Shown: positions 1 through 11,899, numbered from the stretch's first letter. The stretch: DNA of 64,000 bases from Adenophora triphylla var. japonica (GCA_022495995.1 JAFEMH010002558.1:62001-126000); one strand, 5' to 3'. Numbers and translations are program-made. The notes: generated by a model not told the origin, from the letters alone.

Positions 1-124
1 ACGTAATTTAAATCCTAATATAATTTCTTTCAATTATACAATTGATTTTTAATGATTTGTTTTATTCATTCTAATGATTTGTTTTAATATATTTCTTATA
101 ATGTTATTTTGTTTATATTTTAAG

Positions 125-1259
125 GTTAAGCGTCATGGGCCAGATGTTGATGCTTCTGAGGCATTCCTTGCCACGCACTCTTCCGTGTCTCCAAACGGCA
201 CAAGAAAGTGGAGTAGCCGTCATTATCAGGAAATATATGTAAGTATTTATATGGGCGAAGTGCCTACTTTTTGTGTTTCAATCCCCTTTTTTTTATTAGG
301 GTGTTTCATTACAAACTACACACTTTTCATTTAGGGTTTCTCACTAAAAACTACTCACTACACTAACATTTTTCATAAGATTCATGACCGTACCAAACAC
401 ATAGAGATTGAATGTCATCTTGGAAGTGTACTAGCTCCAAGTAATATAGTCTGAGGTGAAAGGCGACCATATGTATTAATTATGTAGTTGTATGTGGTTT
501 TATCTTACCTCGCAGATCAAGCCTAGTAATTATTGTTATAGGTATCTGAAAAATACCAGCATTGTCTCTGCATGTTTAATTTCTCTTTTCATCTTTTCTT
601 TTCTTATTTTATTTTTTTGATTTTATGATTATTATGGGCTTGGTTTATCTTGCCATAAACTAAATACATCTTGGTAAGGTTTTGAAGATCGGATTGATGA
701 ATATGTGATGTTGAATCAACTAGGTTACAAAACTAGGAATAATTTGTACTAGTGTATTTTCTGTTCTTAATGCGTTGACGTTTGGTTATCTTTCAATTGA
801 TGACATAACTATGATTGAGAGTTATATGGATTGGTACATGCAATAGTCACAGTTTTTCCGAAATCAGGAGGCAGTGGGTTTCAAATCTTAATGCTTTATT
901 TTCTACCTAAAGTTGAACTTTGCCATAGTGTTTTTCTCATCACATTGCCATATAAGCTCCTCATCATTGGCTAATTAAGTAAATAATATTCCTATGGCAG
1001 ATGTCTTTCAATGTTGTGGAAAGATAGGAACAGGAGGAAATCTACTGATTTTTTACATCAATTCTGCACATCTAATGTCAGAAATAGAAATGATTACCAA
1101 AAACTCATGTAATCGCCATCTCGATAGTGAATTCTATATGGAATAGCTTCAAAGGGAGAGAATTTAACAACCGTAACTAAATATTATAAAGAGCGCACCT
1201 AAGTTTGCCTTCCATGCATTGAAATAATGAAGGAACTCCGTAACATTTGGGCTATGAAG

Positions 1260-1321
<62 letters not shown>

Positions 1322-2039
1322 TCGTATATATTTGTTAAAGCTTATGTTTATTTTTTGTCATTATTAATTATTAATTGTTTTTTGTTATATATATTGGACA
1401 TGAAACATATGTGAGCCGTGCTCATGAAGAGGCTATTGAGGAAGGAATCATTGAGATTGAAAGCACCGGACTGCCTCCATTTCGAGCAGGACTTTGGAAG
1501 ACCATTACCATTCATCACGGGCGACAAAAGGTGATCGATTGCCCGGATTCGGAAATCATGGAGCTGCTTTCTTTGACTTGCCATTAAGCAGCCGTTCTTC
1601 ACAGTCTTTTTCTTCATCCAGTAGTGTGGACTATGATGCTCAAATGAGACAAAAGGATGAGATTATAGCAAGCCTGACTGAGACACTAAACACCCAAGTT
1701 GACACTCGTGTAAACACCCAGGTTAAGGAAATGGAAGAGCGAATGGAGGAACGATTGCGGCAAGAAAAGGAACAAATGCAGCAAGAGAAGGAAGAGATGC
1801 GACAAGAGAAGGAAAAAGAGAAGGAAGAGATGCGGCAAGAGAATGAAAAAATGCGGCAAGAGATGCAGCAACAAATGCAAGAAATGATGAGATCTATGCT
1901 CCAACAACAACTACATCAACAACAACCTCCTAGTGGTAATAACTCTAACTCTTCTATTGGACCATATCTAAATTCGAATGGAACTTTGAGTGGAAGTGGG
2001 CGTAGGGGTGGTCGTGGTGGTAACAATCGTAAAAGTTGA
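125..2039 (+). pseudogene. Transposase_24-like CACTA accessory protein, partial
   Basis: A short exon (about 125-238) follows an AG acceptor and ends at a GTAAGT donor. It encodes VKRHGPDVDASEAFLATHSS and ends in WSSRHYQEIY, resembling the Transposase_24 (Ptta/En/Spm) family, whose members often carry a 'xxFxxTH' motif there. About 1.15 kb further on, a second coding block (about 1400-2039) has ETYVSRAHEEAIEEG, a KGDRLPGFG stretch, a long coiled coil of repeated RQEKEEM-type heptads, polyGln, and a Gly/Arg-rich tail (GRRGGRGG). The two parts of the second block are in different frames (the first stops at about 1587), so there is either an unrecognised intron or a frameshift. The exact splice acceptor is unclear. 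The gene sits directly upstream of the subterminal repeats, as expected for the element's own gene. Family-level call only. Confidence 0.5.
1260..1320. repeat. (TA)n microsatellite
   Basis: About 30 uninterrupted TA units lie in the long gap (239-1392) between the two coding blocks of the CACTA-1 gene. I see nothing else recognisable in that gap, which is AT-rich and intron-like. Confidence 0.95.
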
Positions 2040-2286
2040 ATTTGACTTATTTTTATTTGGTTTGGAGTGGCAACTTAACTACTAGACTTTTTTTTTTTGG
2101 TTTGTAATATGTTATGTTATTTAGAGATTCGTACGTGTTAATATTTTATTTGTGGTTTGGAAGACATTGTTTAAGAATTGTGTGTATTGTTTGTATGAAT
2201 GGTGTGAATGTTATATAAGTATTGGATTTTTGCTTTTACAGGTGGTTTTTTAAATTTTCAAATATTTTTTTTTCAATTCTGATAAA

Positions 2287-2879
2287 ATTACCCACGGAAA
2301 TTTCCGTGGGTAATATTTAATTTTTTTTTCACTTATGATAAAATTACCCACGGAATATACACGGAATATTCCGTGGGTAATAGAGTATAGATTACCCACG
2401 GAATATTCCGTGGGTAATTTTCCAAATTATCCACGAAAATTTCCGTGGGTAAAAAGAGCAGCTAAATGTTAAATTTTTATTTTAATATTACCCACGGACA
2501 ATTCCGTGGGTAATTATGAAAATTATCCACGGAATATTCCGTGGGTAATTTATCCTCAATTTCCCACGGAATATTCCGTGGGTAATTTGATCAGAATTGA
2601 AAAAAAAATGAAAATTACCCACGGAAATATCCGTGGGTAATTTTATCAGAATTTTTTAAAAAAAATTCCGTGGGTATTTTATTTTATTTCCGACGGATAA
2701 GTTTGCTTATTGACGGAATTTCCGTGGGTATTACCCACGGAAATTTCCGTGGGTATTACTCACAAAAATTTACCCACGGACGTCCCACGGACAATTTCCG
2801 TGGGTAAATAAAGATTACCCACGGAATTCCATGATTACCCACGGAAAATCATTGGGTAAATAAGCTATTTCTAGTAGTG
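2287..2879. repeat. CACTA-1 subterminal palindrome array
   Basis: At least eight inverted pairs of TTACCCACGGAA and TTCCGTGGGTAA occur, most separated by 0-4 bases, plus several single copies, ending at the transposon terminus. In En/Spm such subterminal repeats are bound by the element's TNPA protein. Here the likely binder would be the coiled-coil protein just upstream (inference). The interval 2040-2286 between gene and array is a T-rich 3' UTR-like stretch without other features. Confidence 0.9.
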
Positions 2880-3723
2880 TTTTCTACCAATTATCTCTCT
2901 CATACCTCACTCTTTATACTCACAACCCAATTACATTTAATTTTTGTATTTAAAATAAAAATAAAATTGTTAGTGAGAAGGAGAAAGTACACCTACATTT
3001 AATCTCTGTGTTTAAAATATAAAATCTAATTTTAGTGAGATGGAGAAAGTATAGTCACAATACATATAATTATTTTTTTAAAAGAATTGTATTACATAAG
3101 TACAAAAAAAAAAAAAAAAACAAAACAAAAACAAAAAAAAATTGTCAAGGAGGGGCAGTGGCCCCCCCTTGCCCCTACATACCTCCGCCCATGATCCACA
3201 TATGCAATTCTTACAAAGAAGACATGACATAAAACAATCCCTATTACTGGAATCATCACTTCTGTATTTGCTTTGTGTGTTTTCTCTTATGTTGTTTCGT
3301 TTGTAAGCTATTTCAAAGTTGCTTATACTTACATATGCGTGCGCCCCCGTACATGGTATCCACTCACATCAATTTGCAATTTCAGCACCACCTACAAATG
3401 GACTTTCTGATAATTGAATGGCCAACATTTGACTCATGATTTTTCTACTTTAATTACAAAATCACTTTTCAACTATGTGTATCACTGAAGTCATTACAAT
3501 TTTTGCTGCACAAGTTCAAGTTTTCTTCACCCTCTTCCCCTTTTCTGAGCCTTCTCATGGAAATAGTTATTCCCTTGTACTTGTTATAAGTTATGTAGCC
3601 ATCGAACAAGTATGGGGATCATGGCTGTCCATTTGAATGAGCGTATTTCTTTATTTCAAATTTACTTTATCGTTTCCACAGTGAGGAGATCAATAGAATC
3701 ATCTCATTCCCCATACTTTTCAG
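2880..3723. other. Unassigned spacer with a possible hAT end
   Basis: There is no coding region. Two imperfect copies of a GTGAGAtGGAGAAAGTA-type sequence occur near 2974 and 3034. A run of A (3103-3140) is followed by a C/G-rich string. At 3181-3193 the sequence CCTCCGCCCATG is the reverse complement of CATGGGCGGAGG, close to the CAGGGGCGGA terminus of plant hAT elements. No opposite end was found, so this is at best a fragment. The last part (about 3600-3723) is intron-like and ends in the TTTTCAG acceptor of the next gene fragment. Confidence 0.35.
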
Positions 3724-4857
3724 ATTGACCCTGCAAAGAACAAGAGCATTTCTTCTGGGTTCGGAATTTTGCTCAGGAGGAGGGATTTAAAGGTTTCTTT
3801 AGGGGCTGGGTGCCAACATTGATTGGCTATAGTGGTCAAGGTGCTTGCAAATTTGGATTCTACGAGTTCTTCAAGAAGTACTACTCTGACATTGCTGGTC
3901 CTGAGTTTGCATCCAAGTACAAAACCTTTGATTTACCTTGCTGGGTCTGCTTCTGAGTAAAGTTATTGCCGATATTGCTCTCTATCCTTTTGAGGCAGTC
4001 AAATTTCGTGTGCAAACTCAGCCTGGCTTTGTGAGAGGTTTATCTGATGGCCTCCCAAAATATGTGAGGTCTGAAGGTGCTCTTGGGTATGATTCTAATG
4101 CCAAATGAACCGATGGTTATTAATGGTATATTTATTGCTTACTCTCTACTATCAGAAATTTTAACATCATTTCCTTCTTACAGGCTTTACAAGGGTTTGG
4201 TTCCTCTTTGGGGTCGACAGATTCCATGTAAGTGGTCATTTGTCTTATACATGCTGTAAAGTGAAGGTCTATGTGCTGTGATAAGAAGAGTTTTTGATAG
4301 AAGCTGATGCATTCTTATGCTTGTAATTTTGCTGCAACGAATTTTAGTTAAAATTAGTTCTTGCTAATATACCGTATTTCACCTATTTCGGATTAAGAAG
4401 TGCAGTTAATGGATTATTTTCATCAGTCTGATAATGGCCAAAACATGTTTTTTCGCAGATACAATGATGAAATTTGCATCATTCGAGACAATTGTGGAAA
4501 TGCTTTACAAGTATGCAATCCCCACACCAAAGGATCAATGTAGCAAAGGCTTGCAGCTCGGTGTTAGGTTTACTGGTGGTTATGTGGTCGGTGTATTTTG
4601 TGCCATCGTCTCTCACCCATCTGACAATTTAGTTTCTTTTCTCAACAACGCTAAGGGGGCTACTGTTGGCGAAGTAAGTCTAATTCCATATCTGCAGGCC
4701 TTTGATTTCCTTTTCCTTTTCCTTTTGATTCCCACTATTATTATTAGTTATTACTGTGTGCTGTAGGATGTAAACAAAATAGAGGCTTGTGGGGTCTATT
4801 CACTCGTGGCCTCCCTCTCCGTATTGTGATGATTGGAACCCTTACTGGTGCACAAGA
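3724..4857 (+). pseudogene. Mitochondrial phosphate carrier (MPT3/PHT3-like) fragment
   Basis: The family is the inner-membrane Pi/H+ symporter of the mitochondrial carrier superfamily. Four exons with intact GT-AG sites can be read: 3724-4086 (IDPAKNKSISSGFG, GFFRGWVPTLIGYSGQG, ALYPFEAVKFRVQTQPG), 4184-4227 (LYKGLVPLWGRQIP), 4459-4673 (TMMKFASFETIVEMLYKYA, then the second carrier signature in SHPSDNLVSFLNNAKG) and 4767-4857 (WGLFTRGLPLRIVMIGTLTG). The PxE and PxD carrier motifs are visible. The N-terminal exons are missing. A frame break lies near 3945 in the first exon and a 1-base frameshift near 4790. Homology stops abruptly after GTLTGAQ, where family members continue with WGLYD. Retained introns show DNA-level duplication, not retrocopying. 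It cannot make a working carrier. Identity of family is near certain. Confidence 0.9.
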
Positions 4858-4887
4858 AATTTCCCTTTCTCACGTCATTTTTGTTAG

Positions 4888-5630
4888 GAATGTCCATGGG
4901 AACCGCTTAAATGGATCTATTCCTTCAGGCATCCGCAATCTAGAGAGCCTCACATATTTGTATGTCATGTTCTCTCCTGATAAATTTGGTTGTAACTTGT
5001 AATTGTATACTCCCTCTGTCCCGCTAGTAACCGCACTGTTACTGTTTGCGCGGGGATTAAGGAAAAAAATAATGATATAAATGTTGTGAGTGTAAAAGTA
5101 AAATAGGAGAGAGAATAAGTGGAGGGAATAGTAAATTATAATGGTGTTGTGAGTATTAAAATAATGTAGGAGAGAGAATGAGTGGAGGGAATAGTAAAGA
5201 TTCTTTGCCATTTTAGGAAGTGTGCGGTTTGTAATGGGACGCCCAAAATAGAAAGTGTGCGGTTTGTAGCGGGACAGAGGGAGTATGTTCTAAACTTTTG
5301 GCCTCCCTTTCCCTTTCAATTGGGAATAATAAATCCAAAATTCTGGCAGAAATATCTCATCAAACAAATTTATATGCATCTAAACTGCCACAAATATGTG
5401 TAGGAATTTGAGTTACAACAACCTGGTTGGTTCTGTACCTGTGGAATTTGGGAATCTCAGAAGTGTTCAAACCATGTAAGATTTTGCAATTCACAACTAA
5501 TGTCTATTTGTTGAAGCAGAAATCATCTTTTAACTGTATCATGGATATTCATTGGTAGTGACATGTCATTCAATAAACTCTCTGATGGTATTCCAGTAGA
5601 GTTCGGGCAGTTGCAAAATATTGTATCCCT
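4888..5630 (+). pseudogene. ERECTA-LIKE (ERL1/ERL2-type) LRR receptor kinase fragment
   Basis: Three 72-bp leucine-rich-repeat exons with identical splice phase are present: 4888-4959 (VHGNRLNGSIPSGIRNLESL), 5404-5475 (NLSYNNLVGSVPVEFGNLRS) and 5559-5630 (DMSFNKLSDGIPVEFGQLQN). One 24-residue LRR per exon is the ERECTA-family gene structure, and the wording matches ERL1/ERL2 ectodomains, which sense EPF peptides. Compared with ERL proteins as I know them, two LRR exons between the first and second are missing. A Stowaway MITE occupies that intron. There is no signal peptide, transmembrane segment or kinase. The fragment begins 30 bases after the phosphate-carrier homology ends, in the same orientation. 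5631-6087 shows no further recognisable LRR exon. Confidence 0.85.
5010..5283. mobile_element. Stowaway-type MITE (274 bp)
   Basis: The termini CTCCCTCTGTCCCGC and its inverse GCGGGACAGAGGGAG are flanked on both sides by TA, the Tc1/mariner target duplication. There is no coding capacity. It lies in the intron between LRR exons 1 and 2 of the ERL fragment. It is related in ends and interior to the MITE at 40916-41192. Confidence 0.9.
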
Positions 5631-6087
5631 GTAAACTTCATTGAACTACTTATATCAAGAATCTCACACCTGATTTATATCAAGAATCTTTTATCTACGA
5701 TAGAAATATCAACCGTCCCATAATTTATGATGATATTTTGAATCTAACACCTGATTATATTATTTAAATTGTAGGCTCGGATCAATCTTTCAAATTCTCC
5801 AACAGGTGACTTTATCTAGCGATTTCAAAGGACAATGTTTTATTCAAATGGACGTCGATAAAAAATTGTAACTTTCGTTTTGAATATTTGCGTATGCTTT
5901 TGAAGGGGACATATGTAGATATATGTTTATGGTTTGAGTTACTTGACATGACTTTGTATGAGTATTTTTATGATAGTTAAAAGCAAGTGTTTTTGTTTTA
6001 ATAATTGTGTATATGGTGATCCCTAGATTGATTACAATATAGCATTTTCTGACCTATTCTTGTATGTGTTTGTGTCAATGGTATTTG
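5631..6087. other. AT-rich spacer, nothing recognised
   Basis: This follows the last LRR exon. A possible acceptor near 5774 leads into a short frame that does not match the next ERL exon and soon stops. The last bases (ATTTG) are the target duplication of the gypsy element that follows. Confidence 0.5.
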
Positions 6088-8292
6088 TGTAACGACCCCG
6101 AATTTCCACAACCATAATAATACTTAATTGATAATAAAATAACCTCCAACGGCTACTAAAACCATAATTCAAACACTAACCACAATTTGAAAAAAAAAAC
6201 TTAAATGCGGATAGGGGTAACAATTTCAATGGCTAGTACAATCCACTAGCTCAACAAAATCTTTCAAGTCTTATAATCTCTCAAATAACTGAAATAACTT
6301 ACTAAAGAGTCTAAAAATGAAAATAGACTAAACCAATCCTTGAACTCCTTACGATGTGCTCCTGAACCGTTTCACATTCTTCTTATATAAAATCTGGAAG
6401 AAAAGAAGATGAAAGGGTGAGCGAACAATGCACAGTAAGTTCATATACAACCCCTCTGGTTACTAAGGAGCAGTTGACCTGAAGGAATATCAAACGAAAC
6501 AAGGTCTAAATCATAATCGAAGACATAACGAAGCACAAATTCGAAATCATTATTTTAACAAATCTCAAAATCACATATCTTTCGAAATATAAACGGTTTC
6601 ACAAACTGAGTTGACAAATACTTTGGAGGTTCAAATGATGACAAAATCGAATCAAACTGACCCGAATGGTTTACTTATTTAAAACTGTCCCATACCAGCT
6701 TTAACTAACTAAACCACTCACAGATTATTAGGAATTTCAAAGGGCTGGTAAGTTGAACAAAGCTAACTCGAGTAATCTAATTATCTACAACTGTCCATAC
6801 CAGCCGTAGATAATCAAATCACTCACAGACATCATGATCACATAAGTGGTCCACTGACCTTATCAAACCAAAATCCCATAAAGGGAACAAAAGCCCACAA
6901 GGAGCACAAAGGTTGACTCCGCAGAGTCATAAACAGTGTATCCGGAACACCCCACCACTACTACATTGAAGCGGTGAACTAAGTTTGCCCGAAAGCCAAA
7001 ATATCAAATATACCCCGCCGAAGCAGGTTGTCTAACTTAGCGATCATTGATGGAACAAAAATCATATCATATCAAAACTTATTTTTATACAGAATGCGAA
7101 CTTTCACAAGAACAATAAATTCTGTATTTATGAAATCAAAAGAACGATTTAGCAAATGAATAACAAAAGATTAGCAAATAACGGTAAACGAGGGAGTCAA
7201 AATAAATACTGACGCGAGGTCAGCTTTTACGTACCAAAGAAACGTACATCGCCAAGAAATATGCGGAAGCCTAAATAATAAAACGGAGCGGAGATCAATT
7301 AACTTAAAGATGTATAATCCCTTACCTCGATAATTGCAGTTAATTGCAGCTCCTACAAGTGTACCTACTGCCTCTCAAAATCTAGCAATAATAATAATAA
7401 TATAACCAAATTAGAAACAAGTACACTTTATCCTAATAGATACTTTCAAAAGTGTAAATAATAATAGTAGTTCAATTTTTGATGATTTCTCATCCTCCTC
7501 ACACGTCACAATCACACACTCACCATCCAAATATTTCTCTTTCACCTAGACCCTTATTTATTTTGCAAACTAGTCCTTCAAAATATACATATACATACAT
7601 GATATACATACACACTATACTTCTCTCTCTCCTCTCTCCTGACACCTCTCCTTTTCTCTCTCTCTCAATTCGGTTCCCTCTCTCTCTTTTCCTTTCTTTT
7701 CTATTTTTCTTTCTTGGACACACACATGTCAAAATATAAACCCACATACATACATCCACAATATGATTCTTTCTCTCTCAGCACCTAGCCTCCCATAATT
7801 ATATATCATTACATGATTGTCCATGCTCATGATGAATGACCACTTCTACTATTACCCATTATATTTATATGCATATCATCTACATAGTACATCTTATATT
7901 GATACTTGTTGGATGACAACACAGTATGGATATAGTACTTACCTCTTGGAATTAACGAACATTTTCCCCTTCTCTCTTCCTCGGCACTCTCTCTCTCTCT
8001 CTATCGGCTGATCCTTCTGGCCGCCTCCCCTCTCAATTTATTTCTAGGGTTGGTAAAAATAATAATAAGGCTCTAGGTTAAAAAAGGTTGCATTTATATT
8101 ATTGGGTTTTACTAAACCTAAGCCCATCTCCAAAGCCCAATTCATCTAATCCCAATTTTAATAAACTAAACCCACTTAACTTAGTCCATTTAGAAAAAGA
8201 TAACCCAATTAATCAAATAACCCAAATAATCAATTTAGAGAAGAAAAAAAAATAATTACTAAATAAATGCAATAAATATTCGGGTTATTACA
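6088..8292 (-). repeat. 3' LTR of the TR-GAG element (2205 bp)
   Basis: Nearly identical by eye to the right LTR (9778-11899 plus 24999-25072), with scattered substitutions and small indels. It contains a CT-rich tract (about 7618-7700). The short frames across it on both strands come from simple sequence and recur in the other copy, so they are not genes. Confidence 0.9.
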
Positions 8293-8298
8293 TTCTTA

Positions 8299-8310
8299 CC
8301 CCCTTAAAAG
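8299..8310 (-). promoter_or_regulatory. Polypurine tract of the TR-GAG element
   Basis: Minus-strand reading gives TTTTAAGGGGGTAAGAATG immediately before the 3' LTR start (TGTAATAACCCG). This is the expected plus-strand primer site. It lies only a few bases after the gag stop. Confidence 0.75.
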
Positions 8311-8314
8311 AAGT

Positions 8315-9547
8315 TTAGTCCTCTAAACTTAACGTACCTGCCACTGTCCAATTTGCATCGTCATCATCTCTAGCTTTCATAGTATAGACTCTTCCTGTAC
8401 GCTTTGAATTTGAGTCGTCCTTGTTGTCCTTACCCTTGTCCTTATTCTCACGATCCTTTGTGAACCTTTCTTTGAGTGGTTCAGGGCAATCCTTAATCAT
8501 ATGCCCGGTCTTCCCACAGTTGAAACACGCATTTAAGATTCTATAACAACGTTGGGTTTCATGATTACCCCCACACTCATTACACTTGGCACCATCAGTA
8601 CGTTGTGTCACCTGTTTCTTTGCCTGACTTCCTGAATCCTTATTATCCTGAAAACTGGTTTGTCTATCTCTCTTTTTATGCTTGTCATTCCAATCTGCCT
8701 GCACTTCGATAAGACCTCTTTCCACTAGCAACGCCTTGTTTACCACGTCCTTATATGTCTTAAGCTCAAATGGTACCACTCCCCTCTTGATCGCAGGCTT
8801 TAACCCCTCTTCAAACCTACGCACGCGATTTTCTTCAGTTGCCACGTAAGTAGGGGCAAACTTGGCAAGACGTGCAAACTCAGCCTCATACTCAGACACT
8901 GTCTTGTCCTTCTGTACTAACTTGATAAAGTCATTCTCTCTCTGAATTTGCTCACTCCTAAGAAAATACTTCTCATAAAAGGCCACTTTGAAATCTTCCC
9001 AAGTAAACAAAAACTCGTCATTCTGATGTTTGCGCTTCTCCATAAGCCACCAATCATAGGCCCCCTCCTTCAACATGAAGGTGGCACACGACAATTTGAT
9101 ACTCTCACGACAGCGCATCCCCTCAAATGTCTTTTCCATTTCTTGCACCCAATCCTCTGCTGTTATAGGTCCCCCAATACCGCTAAAGGTTGCGCTAGTA
9201 TGCTTTTTAAATTATGCTAAATCACTACTCCGCCTAGGTGGGACACCACCAACCTATTGCTACTGCTGAACCTGTTGTTGCTGGATTAATCCTGTAAGTG
9301 CTTGCAACAAGGGAACTAATTCTGCCACCGACGCTACTCGTTGCTGCACTCCCTGACCATTACCCCCATTAGCTTGATTACCATCCTGAGCATTTTGGGT
9401 ATTCTCAACCCTATGATTAGAACTATTCTCAACTAAAACCTCATGGTTATCATTCTCAACATGATCCTCTTCCCTCACATCATTAGTCTGATTCTGTTGT
9501 CGACCTCTCCGATTTTGGATCCTTGCACTCACTCTTATTTTTGCCAT
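8315..9547 (-). pseudogene. Gypsy gag (capsid-nucleocapsid) of the TR-GAG element
   Basis: Gag forms the particle in which retrotransposon RNA is packaged. The start ATG is at 9547 (MAKIRVSARIQNRRGRQQ). The same frame runs to 8315 through three stops between about 9205 and 9262, all explicable as CAG/CAA to TAG/TAA. A Gln/Asn-rich N-terminus is followed by GGPITAEDWVQEMEKTFEGM, the Retrotrans_gag core (YDWWLMEKRKH, FKVAFYEKYFL, FARLAKFAP), a charged linker, and two zinc motifs, CNECGGNHETQRC and CFNCGKTGHMIKDC. The protein ends in SLED at the polypurine tract with no pol. It would have to depend on enzymes from a relative. Confidence 0.85.
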
Positions 9548-9777
9548 TAACCTAAAATGACAAAAGGAAAATTAGTCCTAAATTCAAATAGATAAGATTT
9601 TGATACACTAAGAAATAAAACATTATAAACTCTCATAATTTGATAAAGCAACTAATCATAACAATCTACACTAAACACTCCAAGAATGACACCGAGGTCA
9701 AACCTAAGACTCAGATCAAACTTATTCTCACACATTCTAAACTCCCAAAGATCTAAAGCCAAGGCTCTGATATTAAC
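9548..9777 (-). other. Leader and primer binding site of the TR-GAG element
   Basis: Minus-strand reading next to the 5' LTR gives TATCAGAGCCTTGG (complement at about 9760-9774), close to the TGGTATCAGAGC initiator-Met tRNA site used by most plant LTR elements. The rest is AT-rich 5' UTR without features. Confidence 0.65.
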
Positions 9778-11899
9778 TGTAACGACCCCGAATTTCCACA
9801 ACCATAATAATACTTAATTGATAATAAAATAACCTCCAACGGCTACTAAAACCATAATTCAAACACTAACCACAATTTGAAAAAAAAAACTTAAATGCGG
9901 ATAACGGTAACAATTTCAATGGCTAGTACAATCCACTAGCTCAACAAAATCTTTCAAGTCTTATAATCTCTCAAATAACTGAAATAACTTAATAAAATGT
10001 CTAAAAATGAAAATAGATTAAACCAATCCTTGAACTCCTTACGAAGTGCTCCCGAACCGTTTCACATTCTTCCTATATAAAATCTGAAAGAAAAGAAGAT
10101 GAAAGGGTGAGCGAACAATTCCCAGTAAGTTCATATACAACCCCTCCGGTTACTAAGGAGGAGTTGACCTAAAGGAATATCAAACGATACAAGGTCTAAA
10201 TCATAATCGAAGACATAACGATGCACAAATTCGAAATCATTAGTTTAACAAATCTCAAAATCACATATCTTTCGAAATATAAACGGTTTCACAAACTGAG
10301 TTGACAAATACTTTGGAGGTTCGAATGATGACAAAATCGAATCAAATGACCCGAATGGTTTACTTATTTAAAACTGTCCCATACCAGCTTTAACTAACTA
10401 AATCACTCACAGATTATTAGGAATTTCAAAGGACTGATAAGCTGAACAAAACTAACTCGAGTAATCTAATTATCTACAACTGTCCTTACATGCCGTAGAT
10501 AATCAAATCACTCACAGACATCATGATCACATAAGTGGTCCACTGACCTTATCAAACCAAAATCCCATAAAGGGAACAAAAGCCCACAAGGAGCACAAAG
10601 GTTGACTCCGCAGAGTCATAAATAGTGTATCCGGAACACCCCACCACTACTACATTGAAGCGGTGAACTAAGTTTGCCCGAAAGTCAAAATATCAAATAT
10701 ACCCCGCCGAAGCAGGTTGTCTAACTTAGCGATCATTGATGGAAAAAAAATCATATCATATCAAAACTTATTTTTATACAGAATACGAACTTTCACAATA
10801 ACAATAAATTCTATTTATGACATCAAAAGAACGATTTAGCAAATGAATAACAAAAGATTAGCAAATAACGGTAAACGAGGGAGTCAAAACAAATACTGAC
10901 GCGAGGTCAGCTTTTACATACCAAAGAAACGTACATCGCCAAGAAATATACGGAAGCCTAAATAATGAAACGGAGCGGAGATCAATTAACTTAAAGATGT
11001 ATAATCCCTTACCTCGATAATTGCAGTTAATTGCGGCTCCTACAAGTGTACCTACTGCCTCTCAAAATCTAGCAATAATAATAATAATATAACCAAATTA
11101 GAAACAAGTACACTTTATCCTAATAGATACTTTCAAAAGTGTAAATAATAATAGTAGTTCAATTTTTGATGATTTCTCATCCTCTTCACACGTCACAATC
11201 ACACACTCACCATCCAAATATTTCTCTTTCACCTAGACCCTTGTTTATTTTGCAAACTAGTCCTTTAACATATACATACACATACATGATATACATACAC
11301 ACTATACTTCTCTCTCTCCTCTCTCCTGAAACCTCTCCTTTTCTCTCTCTCTCAATTCGGTTCCCTCTCTCTCTTTTCCTTTCTTTTCTATTTTTCTTTC
11401 TTGGACACACACATGTCAAAATATAAACCCACATACATACATCCACAATATGATTCTTTCTCTCTCAGCACCTAGCCTCCCATAATTATATATCATTACA
11501 TGATTGTCCATGCTCATGATGAATGACCACTTCTACTATTACCCATTATATTTATATGCATATCATCTACATAGTATATCTTATATTGATACTTGCTGGA
11601 TGACAATACAGTATGGATATAGTCCTTACCTCTTGGAATTAACGAACAATTTCCCCTTCTCTCTTCCTCGGCACTCTCTCTCTCTCGGCTGACCCTTCTG
11701 GCCGCCTCCCCTCTCAATTTATTTCTAGGGTTGGTAAAAATAATAATAAGGCTCTAGGTTAAAAAAGGTTGCATTTATAATATTGGGTTTTACTAAACCT
11801 AAGCCCATCTCCAAAGCCCAATTCATCTAATCCCAATTTTAATAAACTAAACCCACTTAACTTAGTCCATTTAGAAAATGATAACTCAATTAATCAAAT
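9778..11899 (-). repeat. 5' LTR of the TR-GAG element, main part
   Basis: Copy of 6088-8292. It is interrupted at CAAAT (11895-11899), and its last 74 bp resume at 24999-25072 after the duplicated CAAAT. Total length without the insert is about 2.2 kb. Confidence 0.9.

Larger units (their letters stand above)
1..2879 (+). mobile_element. CACTA (En/Spm-like) transposon, 3' part (CACTA-1)
   Basis: The right end is the terminal string TTTCTAGTAGTG, the reverse complement of the classic CACTACTAGAAA terminus. It is preceded by about 590 bp of subterminal inverted repeats and by a Transposase_24-like gene with a Gln/Glu-rich coiled coil. That combination is known for plant CACTA elements. The three bases after the end (ttt) are the expected 3-bp target duplication, but the partner and the 5' end lie left of the window. 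The TNP2-type DDE transposase is not in the window. Confidence 0.75.

Noticed and set aside
357..370. CACTA string as a transposon 5' terminus
   Set aside because: CACTACACTAACA lies inside the CACTA-1 gene intron, lacks the conserved CACTAC(A/T)AGAAA continuation and has no adjacent subterminal repeats.
2287..2860. CRISPR-like array of regular repeats
   Set aside because: Repeats are palindromic, irregularly spaced, without unique spacers, and abut a CACTA terminus in a plant genome. They are transposon subterminal repeats.
3724..4857. Functional mitochondrial phosphate carrier gene
   Set aside because: Missing N-terminal exons and C-terminus, and frame breaks near 3945 and 4790.
5774..5830. 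Further LRR exon of the ERL fragment
   Set aside because: An AG acceptor is present, but the frame does not match the next ERL repeat and stops quickly.
7479..8011. Small ORFs on both strands with Ser/Leu- or Arg/Glu-rich products
   Set aside because: Caused by a CT-rich tract in the TR-GAG LTR, repeated in the other LTR.
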